DNA of 64,000 nucleotides from positions 40,448 to 104,447 of the forward strand of contig JAKOZT010000134.1 of assembly GCA_029779845.1 (NCBI GenBank), in the 5' to 3' direction. Source of the stretch: Pseudomonadota bacterium. GTDB taxonomy: Bacteria; Pseudomonadota; Gammaproteobacteria; Burkholderiales; Burkholderiaceae_C. The notes beneath the pieces were generated by a model, which was given only the letters and a program-made list of their open reading frames with translations, ran no database searches and was not told the origin of the DNA. The first letter of the stretch is position 1. The number at the start of each line of letters is the position of its first letter. Positions 18,498 through 26,809 of the stretch are shown here, in pieces. Made by a program: the position numbers and the translations under genes.

Positions 18498-19806
18498 GCG
18501 TGTCGACCGCCGGCGGCCACCAGCGCATCACCACGCGCAGGCCCGGCGCGGCGTTGGCGATGCGCAGCTCGCCGCCATGCGCCTGCGCGACCAGCCGGCA
18601 CAGGTAGAGCCCGAGGCCGACGCCGCCGGCGCCGCGCGTGCGCGCGCTGTCGGCGCGGAAGAACGGCTCGGCCAGCTGCGGCAGCTGTTCGTCGGCGACG
18701 CCGGGGCCGTGGTCGCGCACGCCGAGTTCGAGCCCGCCGTCGGCGCCGCGCGCGAGGAACACCTCCGGCGGCTCGGCCGACGCGGGGCTGTGGCGCAGCG
18801 CGTTGGCGATCAGGTTGCGCAGCAGCAGGCGCAGCCGGGCCGGATCGGCGTGCACGCGGCCGGCCTCGTCGTCCAGATCGAGCCGCAGCGCGCGCGCCGC
18901 GAAGCCGTTGCTTGCGGCCACCTCGCGCACCAGCGCCGCCACGTCGACACGCTCGGTCTGCAAGGCGGCGTGGCCGGCGGCGAGGCGCTCGCTTTCGAGC
19001 AGGTCGGTGATCAGGTCGCGCATCTCGCCGAGGTCGCGCAGCAGCGCGTCGCGGTGCTCGCCCTCGCCCACCAGCTCGGCGTTCAGGCGCGCGCGCGTCA
19101 GCGGGCTGCGCAGCTCGTGGCTGATCGCCAGCAGCAGCGCGCGCTTGGCGTCGAGCATGCCGCGCAGGCTGGCGGCCATGCGGTTGATGCGTTCGGCCAG
19201 GTCGCCCAGCTCGTCATCGTGCCGGCTCGCGATGGGCTGCGCGAACTCGCCGCGGCCGAAGCGCGCCACGCCGGCGCCGATCGCCTCCAGCGGCTTCAAC
19301 AGATGGCGCACGTAGGCATAGGCCAGCGCGGTGAGCAGCAGCAGCGCGGCGAGCGTGAACCAGCCGAACAGGCGCGGCTGCGCCTGCGGCGGCGGGGCGG
19401 CCAGGCCGAAGGCGATGCGGTGGCCGTCGGCGCTGTGGCGCACCAGGCTCCATTGCGAGGGGCCGAAGCGGTGTTCGTGCGCTGAAGCCTCCTCGTCGTG
19501 CGGATGCGAGTCGTAGTGCAGCAACGGGCCGTCGATGCGAATCGTCACCGGCAGCCGCGCGGCGATCGCAGCGGCGCGGACGGCGTCGGGCGGCGCGCCG
19601 ATCTCGGCCACCAGCCGGTCGGCGTAGTCGGCCACGATGGGCTGCACCCAGCCCTGCCAGCCGGCGCGCAGCGCGCGCTGCGTGCCGAACATGAACACGC
19701 CCGAGGTCGCCAGCGCGAGCAGCAGGAACAGCGTGACCAGGCGCCACTTCAGCGAATGGCGCCAGCGCCGCCGCGCTTCCTTCCAACGGCCGTGGCGGCG
19801 CTTCAT
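18484..19806 (-). CDS. Sensor histidine kinase (CpxA/RstB-like)
   Basis: The ATG at 19806 (MKRRHGRWKEARRR) gives 440 residues; the longer ORF runs through an intergenic repeat. A membrane helix (WRLVTLFLLLALATSGVFMF), a periplasmic loop with a histidine-rich patch (HPHDEEASAHEHRFGP), a second helix, HAMP (LKPLEAIGAGVARFGRGEF) and a HisKA domain with ISHELRSPLTR are visible, then an ATPase domain with N box LIANALRHSP and DHGPG. It probably senses envelope or metal stress. The response regulator gene lies upstream with a Spy-like gene before it. The start codon overlaps a small frame as ATGA. Confidence 0.9.
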   Translation of the reverse strand: MKRRHGRWKEARRRWRHSLKWRLVTLFLLLALATSGVFMFGTQRALRAGWQGWVQPIVADYADRLVAEIGAPPDAVRAAAIAARLPVTIRIDGPLLHYDSHPHDEEASAHEHRFGPSQWSLVRHSADGHRIAFGLAAPPPQAQPRLFGWFTLAALLLLTALAYAYVRHLLKPLEAIGAGVARFGRGEFAQPIASRHDDELGDLAERINRMAASLRGMLDAKRALLLAISHELRSPLTRARLNAELVGEGEHRDALLRDLGEMRDLITDLLESERLAAGHAALQTERVDVAALVREVAASNGFAARALRLDLDDEAGRVHADPARLRLLLRNLIANALRHSPASAEPPEVFLARGADGGLELGVRDHGPGVADEQLPQLAEPFFRADSARTRGAGGVGLGLYLCRLVAQAHGGELRIANAAPGLRVVMRWWPPAVDTLSAG

Positions 19807-19810
19807 GAGG

Positions 19811-19895
19811 CGGGCCGAGCGCCGGGCCGCTCCCAAGCCGGCCCGCATCCCCGCGGGGGATCGGCCGACGTACCCGGCGGCCGAGGGGCAGTCAT
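19811..19895 (-). repeat. 85-base dispersed repeat, copy 1 (between response regulator and kinase)
   Basis: The sequence matches copy 2 at 25612-25696 in 82 of 85 bases, read from the minus strand here. It starts on the stop codon of the response regulator gene (TTATGACTGCC). Read in frame it forms a 30-codon frame whose start overlaps the regulator stop as ATGA and whose TGA overlaps the kinase ATG in the same way. It contains three hairpins: CGGCCG/CGGCCG arms around GGTACG, CCCC/GGGG, and GGGCCG/CGGCCC. Whether the frame is translated is unknown. Confidence 0.85.
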
Positions 19896-20581
19896 AAACG
19901 TACTCCGGCGAAGGTGTAGCCGGCGTTGCGCAGCGTCTTGATGCAGTGCAGCGGCTCGAGCTTGCGGCGCAGCCGGCTGACCAGGATGTCGACCGCGCGG
20001 GTGTGGATGTCTTCGGCGGCCTGGCCGCGCAGCCGCTCGAGGATGTCGTCGCGGTGGAACACCTTGTTCGGCGTGCCGGCCAGCAGCGCGAGCAATTCGA
20101 ACTCGGTGCCGGTCAGCTCGACGGCCTCGCCGCGGCGCTCGACGCTGCGCCGGTCGAGGTCGATCACCAGGCCGTCGAAACGCCAGACACGCGATGCCGA
20201 TGCGGGTGCGTGCGCTGCCGGCACCGCGCGCCGCAGCACCGTCTGCAAGCGCGCCAGCAGCTCGCGCGGCTCGAAGGGCTTGGGCAGGTAGTCGTCGGCG
20301 CCGAGCTCGAGGCCGACCACGCGGTCCATCACGTCGCCGCGCGCGGTCAGCATCACGATCGGCAGCGTGCTCTCCTTGCGGATCGTGCGGCACAGCTCGA
20401 AGCCATCCATCTCGGGCAGCATCACGTCGAGGATCGCCGCGTCGAAACCGCCGCCGCGCAGCAGCGCCAGCCCTTCGCTCGGCCGCGTCGCATGCACCAG
20501 CTCGAAGCCCGAGCGCGCCAGGTAGGCGCGCAGCGGCGGCCCGAGGGCTTCGTCGTCATCGATCAGCAGCAGGCGCGGCAT
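19892..20581 (-). CDS. OmpR-family response regulator (CpxR/RstA-like)
   Basis: The 229-residue protein has a receiver domain with the acidic pair (LLIDDDEA), the phosphorylated aspartate in AAILDVMLPEMDG, the conserved threonine in IVMLTARGD and lysine in LPKPFEPREL. The C-terminal winged helix has VELTGTEFELLALLAGTPNKV and VDILVSRLRRKLEP. It should bind DNA as a dimer after phosphorylation by the neighbouring kinase. It is 21 bases after the Spy-like gene, so the order spy-regulator-kinase on one transcript fits a stress circuit that feeds back on a periplasmic chaperone. Confidence 0.93.
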   Translation of the reverse strand: MPRLLLIDDDEALGPPLRAYLARSGFELVHATRPSEGLALLRGGGFDAAILDVMLPEMDGFELCRTIRKESTLPIVMLTARGDVMDRVVGLELGADDYLPKPFEPRELLARLQTVLRRAVPAAHAPASASRVWRFDGLVIDLDRRSVERRGEAVELTGTEFELLALLAGTPNKVFHRDDILERLRGQAAEDIHTRAVDILVSRLRRKLEPLHCIKTLRNAGYTFAGVRL

Positions 20582-20602
20582 CCAGCGATCTTCGCACCAG
20601 CT

Positions 20603-21076
20603 TCAACCGCGCCAGCCATGCCGCCCCCGGCGGTTCATGAACTCGCGCACCTTGGCCTGCTGCTCGGGCCGCAGGCTGTCGTAGAAGTCGCCGAAGGCGG
20701 CGATCAGCTCGGGGCTCTTGTCGTTGATCGCGGTGGTCTTGGGATCGACCAGCGCCTTGGCCTTGGCGCGGTCGAAGGTGCTGCCAGCCACCAGCGACTG
20801 CATTTCCTCGCGCGGGTTGCCGCCGGCCACCAGCGCATTGCGCTGCTCGCGCAGCTTGTCGGCCACGACGCCGAGCCTGGCCTTCTGCGCTTCGTCGAGG
20901 TCGAGCCGGCTGCCGACGCGCTCGACCAGCCGCGCCTTCATCTTCGCCGCGTCTTCTTCGCTCATCGCCTGCCAGCCCATGCCGGGGTGCATGCGGTGCG
21001 AGCAGGCGGCCAGGCCGCCGAACAGCACGCTGGCGCCGAACACGCCGATCAGGGTGCGCTTGATCCATCGCTTCAT
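20603..21076 (-). CDS. Spy/CpxP-like periplasmic protein
   Basis: The 157-residue protein has a signal peptide with a possible lipobox (FGGLAACSHRMHPGMGW), then an all-helical region rich in charged residues, ending SLRPEQQAKVREFMNRRG, the LTxxQ-like motif of the Spy/CpxP fold. Such proteins are periplasmic chaperones or sensors that bind the input domain of a Cpx-type kinase or hold metals. The CSHRMHPGMGW segment with Cys, His and Met could bind copper or zinc. It leads an operon with a Cpx-like regulator and kinase, which supports the call. GGAG precedes the ATG. Confidence 0.8.
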   Translation of the reverse strand: MKRWIKRTLIGVFGASVLFGGLAACSHRMHPGMGWQAMSEEDAAKMKARLVERVGSRLDLDEAQKARLGVVADKLREQRNALVAGGNPREEMQSLVAGSTFDRAKAKALVDPKTTAINDKSPELIAAFGDFYDSLRPEQQAKVREFMNRRGRHGWRG

Positions 21077-21175
21077 CTCAGTGCTCCGTCGTTGAGGGAT
21101 GAAGCGATGGTGCGAGCGGCGCGCTCGCGTGTCCTTTCGGCGCGGTATCGCCGCGTAACGTTTTTTGTCGTCACT

Positions 21176-21196
21176 CGCCGCCGGGGCCCGGCGGCG
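21176..21196. repeat. 21-base near-perfect GC palindrome in the rpe-spy gap
   Basis: Arms CGCCGCCGGG and CCCGGCGGCG are separated by one base. It lies in the 186-base gap between the ends of rpe and the Spy-like gene. There is no U-tract on the strand of transcription (the T-run lies on the wrong side), so it is not a standard terminator for rpe. It may be a hairpin that insulates or stabilises the mRNA. No gene is seen in this gap. Confidence 0.5.
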
Positions 21197-21262
21197 CGGC
21201 GGCGGGTCCGGCGCTCATGGGCGACATTCTGGGCCGCCGTGCCGGCCGCGCCGGCCTCAGGG

Positions 21263-21943
21263 TCAGCGCGCCAGCCGCGCTCGCATCGCGGCGATCACCG
21301 CCTTGTAGTCGCGCTGGCCGAAGATCGCGCTGCCGGCCACGAAGGTGTCGGCGCCGGCATCGGCCACCGCGCGGATGTTGTCGACCTTGATGCCGCCGTC
21401 GACCTCGAGGCGGATGTCGCGCCCGCTCGCGTCGATGAGCTTGCGCGCGCGCTCGATCTTCTTCAGCGCCGCCGGAATGAAGCTCTGCCCGCCGAAGCCC
21501 GGGTTGACGCTCATGATCAGCACCAGATCGACCTTGTCGATCACCCACTCCAGCGCGTCCAGCGGCGTGGCGGGGTTGAAGACGAGGCCGGCCTGGCAGC
21601 CTTCGGCCTTGATCAGCTGCAGCGTGCGGTCGACGTGCGCGCTCGCCTCGGGGTGGAAGCTGACCAGGTCGGCGCCGGCCTTCGCGAAGGCCTGCGCCAG
21701 CGCGTCGACCGGCTGCACCATCAGGTGCACGTCGATCGGCGCCTTGGCGCCGTCGGGCGTCACCGCGTGCTTGCGCAGCGCCTCGCAGACCATCGGGCCG
21801 AAGGTCAGGTTGGGCACGTAATGGTTGTCCATCACGTCGAAGTGGATCCAGTCGGCGCCGGCCGCGAGCACGTTGCGCACCTCTTCGCCGAGGCGGGCGA
21901 AGTCGGCGGAGAGGATGCTCGGTGCGATGCGGTAAGTGCTCAT
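21263..21943 (-). CDS. rpe: Ribulose-phosphate 3-epimerase
   Basis: The ATG at 21943 ([20 protein letters not shown]) gives 226 residues; the longer ORF is antisense to apaG. The TIM-barrel motifs are all there: [52 protein letters not shown] and [11 protein letters not shown]. It interconverts ribulose-5-phosphate and xylulose-5-phosphate in the pentose phosphate and Calvin pathways. No carbon-fixation gene is nearby. A TAGAAT box lies exactly 7 bases before the ATG, predicting a leaderless mRNA, and there is no ribosome binding site. Confidence 0.96.
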   Translation of the reverse strand: MSTYRIAPSILSADFARLGEEVRNVLAAGADWIHFDVMDNHYVPNLTFGPMVCEALRKHAVTPDGAKAPIDVHLMVQPVDALAQAFAKAGADLVSFHPEASAHVDRTLQLIKAEGCQAGLVFNPATPLDALEWVIDKVDLVLIMSVNPGFGGQSFIPAALKKIERARKLIDASGRDIRLEVDGGIKVDNIRAVADAGADTFVAGSAIFGQRDYKAVIAAMRARLAR

Positions 21944-21950
21944 GGAAAGA

Positions 21951-21972
21951 ATTCTAGGTGCGCTCCTAGAAT
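21951..21972. promoter_or_regulatory. Overlapping divergent promoters of rpe and apaG in a 22-base near-palindrome
   Basis: Only 36 bases separate the two ATGs. Arms ATTCTAGG (21951-21958) and CCTAGAAT (21965-21972) face each other around TGCGCT. Each arm supplies a -10 box TAGAAT (5 of 6 matches), and each box is followed by exactly 7 bases and then an ATG: apaG on plus, rpe on minus. Both mRNAs would begin at or next to their start codons. The -35 regions are weak on both strands. Confidence 0.55.
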
Positions 21973-21979
21973 CGCCGTC

Positions 21980-22354
21980 ATGGCCCGGCCCGAGCTCACC
22001 AACACCGTCGTCGTGCGTCCGCTGCCCGAGCAGTCGGACCCGGCCGCAGGCCAGCACGCCTTCGCCTACACGATCACGATCCGCAACACCGGCGACATCG
22101 CCGCGCAGCTGATCGCGCGCCACTGGATCATCACCGACGCCGAGGGCCGCACCGAGGAAGTGCGCGGCCTCGCGGTGGTGGGCCACCAGCCGCTGCTGCA
22201 GCCCGGCGAGCGCTTCGAGTACACCAGCTGGACGCGCATCCCCACGCCGCACGGCAGCATGCGCGGCACCTTCTTCTGCATGACGGAAGACGCGCGGCCC
22301 TTCGACGCCCCGGTGCCGGAGTTCGCGCTGGCCGCCGCGGCGACACTGCATTGA
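21980..22354 (+). CDS. apaG: ApaG domain protein (DUF525)
   Basis: The 124-residue protein matches ApaG along its whole length: [55 protein letters not shown] and [13 protein letters not shown]. The fold is a fibronectin-like sandwich. E. coli ApaG is linked to cobalt and magnesium tolerance, but its chemistry is not established. The start lacks a ribosome binding site and follows a TAGAAT box by 7 bases. The stop overlaps the TTG start of the next gene as TTGA, so translation is coupled. Confidence 0.93.
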   Translation: MARPELTNTVVVRPLPEQSDPAAGQHAFAYTITIRNTGDIAAQLIARHWIITDAEGRTEEVRGLAVVGHQPLLQPGERFEYTSWTRIPTPHGSMRGTFFCMTEDARPFDAPVPEFALAAAATLH

Positions 22355-24369
22355 GCGCCGGCGCCGCGATCGCCGGCCGCGCCCGCGCCGCCGGCTGGGA
22401 CCTGACCGCGCTGCTCAACGCCGCCGATCCGAAAGCCTCGCTGGCCGAGCGCCAGCTCTGGCTGGTGCGCCTGATGGAGTGGCTGCGCCGCGCGCCGCTG
22501 GAAGGCGAGGCCGAGCGCGCCACGCCGCTGCCGGTGCTGCGCCTGAAGCACCTGCTCAACGTGCTGCAGCGCCACGACGAGCACCGCCTCGCGGTCGGCG
22601 CGCTGCTGGCGCGCTTCTGGCGCGAGGTCGACACCGTCGCGCTGCTGGCCGACTTCGGCTTCGCGCCGCGCACCAACTTCTTCGGCGAGCTGGGCCAGCG
22701 CCTGCGCTTGCGCCTCTTGCCGATCACGCCCGAGACGCAGGACCTGGGCGAACTGTTCGCGCTGCTGTTCCCGAGCGAGCGCGACGCGCAGTGGCTGGCC
22801 GCGATCGACGACGACACGCTGGCGCGCCTCGTCGACGCGCTGGCGCCGCTGGCCGCGCAGGCCGGCGACTGGCGCGAACCGCTGGTCGAGGGCATCGCCT
22901 ACCTCGCCGCGGCAGTGCGCGCCTCGGGCCACTCGGGCGCCTTGCGCCAGCGCATGAGCGCCGAGCTGCTCGCCGACGACCCGTTCCGCCAGCTCGCCAG
23001 CAGCGCCGAGCGGCTAGGCGGGCACACGCGCTCGGGCAACGACGCAGCCTTGCTGCAGGAAGCGCAGTACCTGCGCGCGCTGCTCGACGCCTGCCGGCGC
23101 GCCGCGGCCAGCGTGCGCGCGCACCTGGAGCAGTACGGCGTGTCGGTCGGCATCGTCTTCGAGACCGACCAGCTGCGCGCGCGCTGCGAGCGCATCGAGG
23201 CGCTGCTGAACACGCTGCTCGCACCGCAGCCGGCGCGCGAGCTGCTGCGCCTGATCGCCGACCTGGCGCAGCAGGCGCAGGCGCGGCGCGGCATCCGCAG
23301 CCTGTTCGCGCGCCACTACTCGCTGCTGGCGCGCAAGGTGGCCGAGCGCAGCGCCGAGACCGGCGAGCACTACATCACGCGCGACCGCGCCGAGTACCGC
23401 GCGATGCTGCGCGCCGCGGCCGGCGGCGGCGCGGTGATCGTGCTCACCACCTTCATCAAGTTCGGCATCGGCGCGCTCGCCCTGGCGGCGTTCTGGTCCG
23501 GCTTCGCGGCCGGCATCAACTACGCGGCGAGCTTCGTGCTGATCCATCTGATGCACTGGACGGTGGCGACCAAGCAGCCGGCGATGACCGCGCCGGCGAT
23601 GGCGGAGAAGCTGAACGACGTCAGCGACGACGCGCGCGTCGAGGCCTTCGTCGACGAGGTGGCGCACCTGATCCGCTCGCAGGCCGCCGGCATCTTCGGC
23701 AACCTGATGCTGGCCGGGCCGGTGGTGCTGGCGGTTCAGCTCGCCGCGCAGGCCGCCTTCGGTGCGCCGCCGGTGGGCGCGGCGCAGGCCGGGTACGTGC
23801 TGCACTCGCTCACGCTGCTCGGGCCGACCGCGCTGTACGCGGCGTTCACCGGCGTGCTGCTGTTCGCCAGCTCGATCATCGCCGGCTGGGCCGAGAACTG
23901 GTTCGTCTGGCACCGGCTCGACAGCGCGATCGCCTGGAACCCGCGCTCGATCGCGCTGCTCGGCGCGGCGCGCGCGCGGCGCTGGGCGGCGTGGTGGCGC
24001 GCCAACGTGTCGGGCCTCGCGGCCAACATTTCGCTCGGCCTGATGCTCGGGCTGGCGCCGGCGATCGCGGGCTTCTTCGCGCTGCCGATCGAGGTGCGCC
24101 ACGTCACGCTGTCCACCGGCCAGCTCGCCGCCGCCTTGGGCGCGCTCGGCTTCGGGCTGCTGCGCGAGGGCGCGTTCTGGTGGTGCGTGGCCGGCATCGC
24201 CGTCACCGGCGTGCTCAACCTGACGGTCAGCTTCGCGCTCGCCTTCAAGGTGGCGCTGCGCTCGCGCGGTATCCGCCTGGCCGATCGCAGCCGCATCTAC
24301 CGCGCGATCCGCGCGCGGCTGCGGACCCAGCCTTTGTCGTTCGTGTTCCCGCCGAAGGACTCAGCCTGA
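22351..24369 (+). CDS. Gcr/COG4389-type membrane protein, usually labelled site-specific recombinase
   Basis: The 672-residue protein starts with TTG overlapping the apaG stop. The N-terminal 320 residues are helical and soluble-looking, rich in Leu and Arg ([21 protein letters not shown]). The second half has about six membrane helices, such as [22 protein letters not shown] and [20 protein letters not shown]. Proteins of this family carry a database label of recombinase, but I see no serine or tyrosine recombinase motif and the membrane layout argues against one. The true function is unknown; [20 protein letters not shown] is its most conserved-looking part. Confidence 0.7.
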   Translation: MSAGAAIAGRARAAGWDLTALLNAADPKASLAERQLWLVRLMEWLRRAPLEGEAERATPLPVLRLKHLLNVLQRHDEHRLAVGALLARFWREVDTVALLADFGFAPRTNFFGELGQRLRLRLLPITPETQDLGELFALLFPSERDAQWLAAIDDDTLARLVDALAPLAAQAGDWREPLVEGIAYLAAAVRASGHSGALRQRMSAELLADDPFRQLASSAERLGGHTRSGNDAALLQEAQYLRALLDACRRAAASVRAHLEQYGVSVGIVFETDQLRARCERIEALLNTLLAPQPARELLRLIADLAQQAQARRGIRSLFARHYSLLARKVAERSAETGEHYITRDRAEYRAMLRAAAGGGAVIVLTTFIKFGIGALALAAFWSGFAAGINYAASFVLIHLMHWTVATKQPAMTAPAMAEKLNDVSDDARVEAFVDEVAHLIRSQAAGIFGNLMLAGPVVLAVQLAAQAAFGAPPVGAAQAGYVLHSLTLLGPTALYAAFTGVLLFASSIIAGWAENWFVWHRLDSAIAWNPRSIALLGAARARRWAAWWRANVSGLAANISLGLMLGLAPAIAGFFALPIEVRHVTLSTGQLAAALGALGFGLLREGAFWWCVAGIAVTGVLNLTVSFALAFKVALRSRGIRLADRSRIYRAIRARLRTQPLSFVFPPKDSA

Positions 24370-24486
24370 ATCGCGCTCGTCGTCGCGACGGCGCTCGCCC
24401 TTCCTGCGCCCGGAGAACATCGTCCACCACACGATCAGCAGCAGGACGGCGAGCGCGCCTAGCGCTTCCAGCAGAATCAATCCCAT
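24361..24486 (-). CDS. Small single-helix membrane protein of unknown function (41 residues)
   Basis: The protein starts MGLILLEALGALAVLLLIVW, one hydrophobic helix, then [21 protein letters not shown], a strongly basic and then charged cytoplasmic tail. I recall similar tiny proteins with the WWTMFSGRR core in other Burkholderiales, so it is probably a real gene, although it is hidden at the end of a longer frame in the track. Its start codon overlaps the divergent mltA start (CATGA), and its 3' end overlaps the end of the Gcr gene by 9 bases. Function is not known. Confidence 0.6.
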   Translation of the reverse strand: MGLILLEALGALAVLLLIVWWTMFSGRRKGERRRDDERDSG

Positions 24487-25612
24487 GACGATGTCTCGAT
24501 GCCGCGCGTTGATGGGCGCGGCGATTCTAGGAGGGCTGGCGGCCTGCGCCGTGGTGCCGCCGCCCGAAGCTCCCCCCACCCCCGTCCCCTCGGCCACGCC
24601 GGGCGCCGCGACGCCCATCGTGCGCCACCGTGCGCGCTGGCTGCCCGCCGACTGGAGCGAGCTGCCCGGTTGGGCCGGCGACGCGACGCGCGAGCTGTGG
24701 CCCGCCTTGCAACGCGGCTGCGAGAGGCCGGCGCCGGGTTGGGAGAGCGTCTGCCTCGCGGCGCGCGCCATCACCCCGGCCGGCGACGCCGAGGCGCGCG
24801 CCTGGCTGCAGCAGCGTTTGCGGCCCTACCGCGTCGAGAGCCTGGAAGGCAGCGCCGAAGGCCTGGCCACCGGCTACTTCGAGCCGCTGGTGGCGGCGCA
24901 GCGCGAGAAGCGCGCGCCGTACCAGGTGCCGCTGCACGCGCTGCCCGACGACCTCGCCGCGCGCAAGCCGTGGTGGACACGCCGCCAGATCGACACGCTG
25001 CCCGCCGCGCAGGCCGCCCTGCGCGGGCGCGAACTCGCCTTCGTGGCCGACCCGCTCGACGCGCTGCTGCTGCAGGTGCAGGGCTCGGGCCGGCTGCTGA
25101 TGAATGAAGCCAACGGCAGCAAGCGCCAGGTGCGCGTGGCCTACGCCGGCCACAACGACCAGCCCTACAAGTCGGTGGGCCGCTGGCTGATCGAGCAGGG
25201 CGAGCTGAAGCCCGGCGAGGCCTCGTGGCCGGCGATCAAGGCCTGGGCGCGCGCGAACCCGAAGCGCCTCAACGAGCTGCTGTGGAGCAACCCGCGCTAC
25301 GTGTTCTTCAAGGAGGAGGCGCTGCCCGATCCGGGCGTCGGCCCCAGGGGCGCGCAGGCCGTGCCGCTGACGCCGGGGCGCTCGATCGCCGTCGACCCGC
25401 AGGCCGTGCCCTACGGCACGCCGGTGTGGCTGGACACCACCGAACCGCTGTCGAGCACGCCGCTGCGCCGCCTCGTGATGGCGCAGGACACCGGCAGCGC
25501 GATCACCGGCGCGGTGCGCGCCGACTACTTCTGGGGCTGGGGCGAAGACGCCGAGGCGCAGGCCGGGCGCATGAAGCAGCCCTTGCGCATGTGGGTGCTC
25601 TGGCCGCGGTGA
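24485..25612 (+). CDS. mltA: Membrane-bound lytic murein transglycosylase A
   Basis: The 375-residue protein begins with a short leader and lipobox (GAAILGGLAACAVV), so it is an outer membrane lipoprotein. The double-psi barrel motifs are present: LATGYFEPLVAAQREKR, DALLLQVQGSGRLL, YAGHNDQPYKSVGRWL, NPRYVFFKEE, and the catalytic region MAQDTGSAITGAVRADYFWG containing the essential aspartate. It cleaves peptidoglycan glycan chains to anhydro-muropeptides. The first two ATGs (24485, 24491) are both possible. The stop codon is the first base pair of repeat copy 2. Confidence 0.94.
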   Translation: MTMSRCRALMGAAILGGLAACAVVPPPEAPPTPVPSATPGAATPIVRHRARWLPADWSELPGWAGDATRELWPALQRGCERPAPGWESVCLAARAITPAGDAEARAWLQQRLRPYRVESLEGSAEGLATGYFEPLVAAQREKRAPYQVPLHALPDDLAARKPWWTRRQIDTLPAAQAALRGRELAFVADPLDALLLQVQGSGRLLMNEANGSKRQVRVAYAGHNDQPYKSVGRWLIEQGELKPGEASWPAIKAWARANPKRLNELLWSNPRYVFFKEEALPDPGVGPRGAQAVPLTPGRSIAVDPQAVPYGTPVWLDTTEPLSSTPLRRLVMAQDTGSAITGAVRADYFWGWGEDAEAQAGRMKQPLRMWVLWPR

Positions 25613-25696
25613 TGTCTGCCCCTCGGCCGACGGGTACGTCGGCCGATCCCCCGAGGGGATGCGGGCCGGCTTGGGAGCGGCCCGGCGCTCGGCCCG
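25612..25696 (+). repeat. 85-base dispersed repeat, copy 2 (between mltA and diguanylate cyclase)
   Basis: It matches copy 1 (19811-19895, minus) in 82 of 85 bases and begins on the mltA stop codon (TGATGTCTGCC). It fills nearly the whole 90-base convergent gap up to the end of the diguanylate cyclase gene. In this copy the first hairpin is perfect: CGGCCGAC and GTCGGCCG around GGGTAC. Hairpins CCCC/GGGG and GGGCCG/CGGCCC follow. It has no U-tract. Orientation relative to the upstream gene is the same as for copy 1. Confidence 0.85.
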
Positions 25697-25702
25697 GAGA
25701 AA

Positions 25703-26809
25703 TCAGCCGGAAACCACCTTGTTGCGCCCCTGCTGCTTGGCCTCGTAGAGCGCGCGGTCGGCGCGCGCGATCGCCTCCACCGGCGATTCGCCCCCGGCCA
25801 CTTCCACCAGCCCGGCCGAGAGCGTGAAGGCCAGCTCGGCCGCACCGTGCGCGACGCGCAGCGCCTCGACGCGCGTGCGCAGCCGCTCCAGGCCGAGGCG
25901 CGCGGCGGTGAGGCCGGTGTCGGGCAGCATCAGCATGAACTCCTCGCCGCCCCAGCGCGCCAGCACGTCGGCCTCGCGGATCGCCGCCAGCGCCTCGGCG
26001 GCGAAGACTTCCAGTACGCGGTCGCCCGCCGGGTGGCCATGCGCGTCGTTGATGCGCTTGAAGCGGTCGATGTCGAGCACCGCGAGGCAGAAGCGGCCGC
26101 CGCCGCGCACGCAGCGCGCGCGCTCGGCCTCGATCAGCGCGGCCATGTGGCGGCGGTTGGCCAGGCCGGTCAGCTCGTCGCGCTGCGCCAGCGCCTCGTT
26201 GCGCGCCAGCGCCTCGCGCAGCTCGGCCTTCTGGCGCTTGAGCGCATCGCGCAGCAGCCCGAGCTGGCCGGCCAGGATGGACACCGCCGGCAGGAAGATC
26301 GCGATGACGAGGAAGTGCGCGAACTCCACCTCGGGCGGGTAGACCAGCGGATCGCGCCAGGCCATCACGCCCATCGCGGTGCCGAACAGCTGCAGCGCCA
26401 GCCAGCTCATCAGCCGCACCTGGCGCGGGCTCAGCGAGTACAGGCCGAACATCAGTACCACCATCATGATCGGGAACACCGCGCCGCGGCCGCGCCCGGC
26501 CAGCATGTAGGCGAGCGCCCCCACCACCAGCGAGAAGCTCATCTGCGCCAGCGTCAGCGAGGGGTCGCTCCAGCGCTCGCTGAGGCCGCTGCGGATCGCC
26601 GCGTAGAAGCCCAGCATGCCGCCCATGCCGAACAGCGCCAGCGCCAGCATCGGCCCGGGCGCGGCCAGGCCCGCGCCGACCAGGTAGCCCATGCTCGCCA
26701 CGCTGTAGGCCATCAGCGCGCAGGCGAGCAGGCAGCGCGCGCTGCGCAGGCGCAAGCGCCGCTCGCGGCCGAGCAGCGCATCGACCAGGGCTCGCCAGCG
26801 CGCGCTCAT
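25703..26809 (-). CDS. Diguanylate cyclase with N-terminal membrane sensor
   Basis: The 368-residue protein has about six membrane helices in the first 190 residues, a short coiled linker (KRQKAELREALARNEALAQ) and a C-terminal GGDEF domain. That domain has DELTGLANRRH, FCLAVLDIDRFKRINDAHGH and the active-site loop RWGGEEFMLMLP, so it should make cyclic di-GMP. READ lies five residues before the loop and fits an RxxD product-inhibition site. The start overlaps the Lrp-type regulator stop as ATGA, making a two-gene operon. The signal sensed is unknown. Confidence 0.92.
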   Translation of the reverse strand: MSARWRALVDALLGRERRLRLRSARCLLACALMAYSVASMGYLVGAGLAAPGPMLALALFGMGGMLGFYAAIRSGLSERWSDPSLTLAQMSFSLVVGALAYMLAGRGRGAVFPIMMVVLMFGLYSLSPRQVRLMSWLALQLFGTAMGVMAWRDPLVYPPEVEFAHFLVIAIFLPAVSILAGQLGLLRDALKRQKAELREALARNEALAQRDELTGLANRRHMAALIEAERARCVRGGGRFCLAVLDIDRFKRINDAHGHPAGDRVLEVFAAEALAAIREADVLARWGGEEFMLMLPDTGLTAARLGLERLRTRVEALRVAHGAAELAFTLSAGLVEVAGGESPVEAIARADRALYEAKQQGRNKVVSG

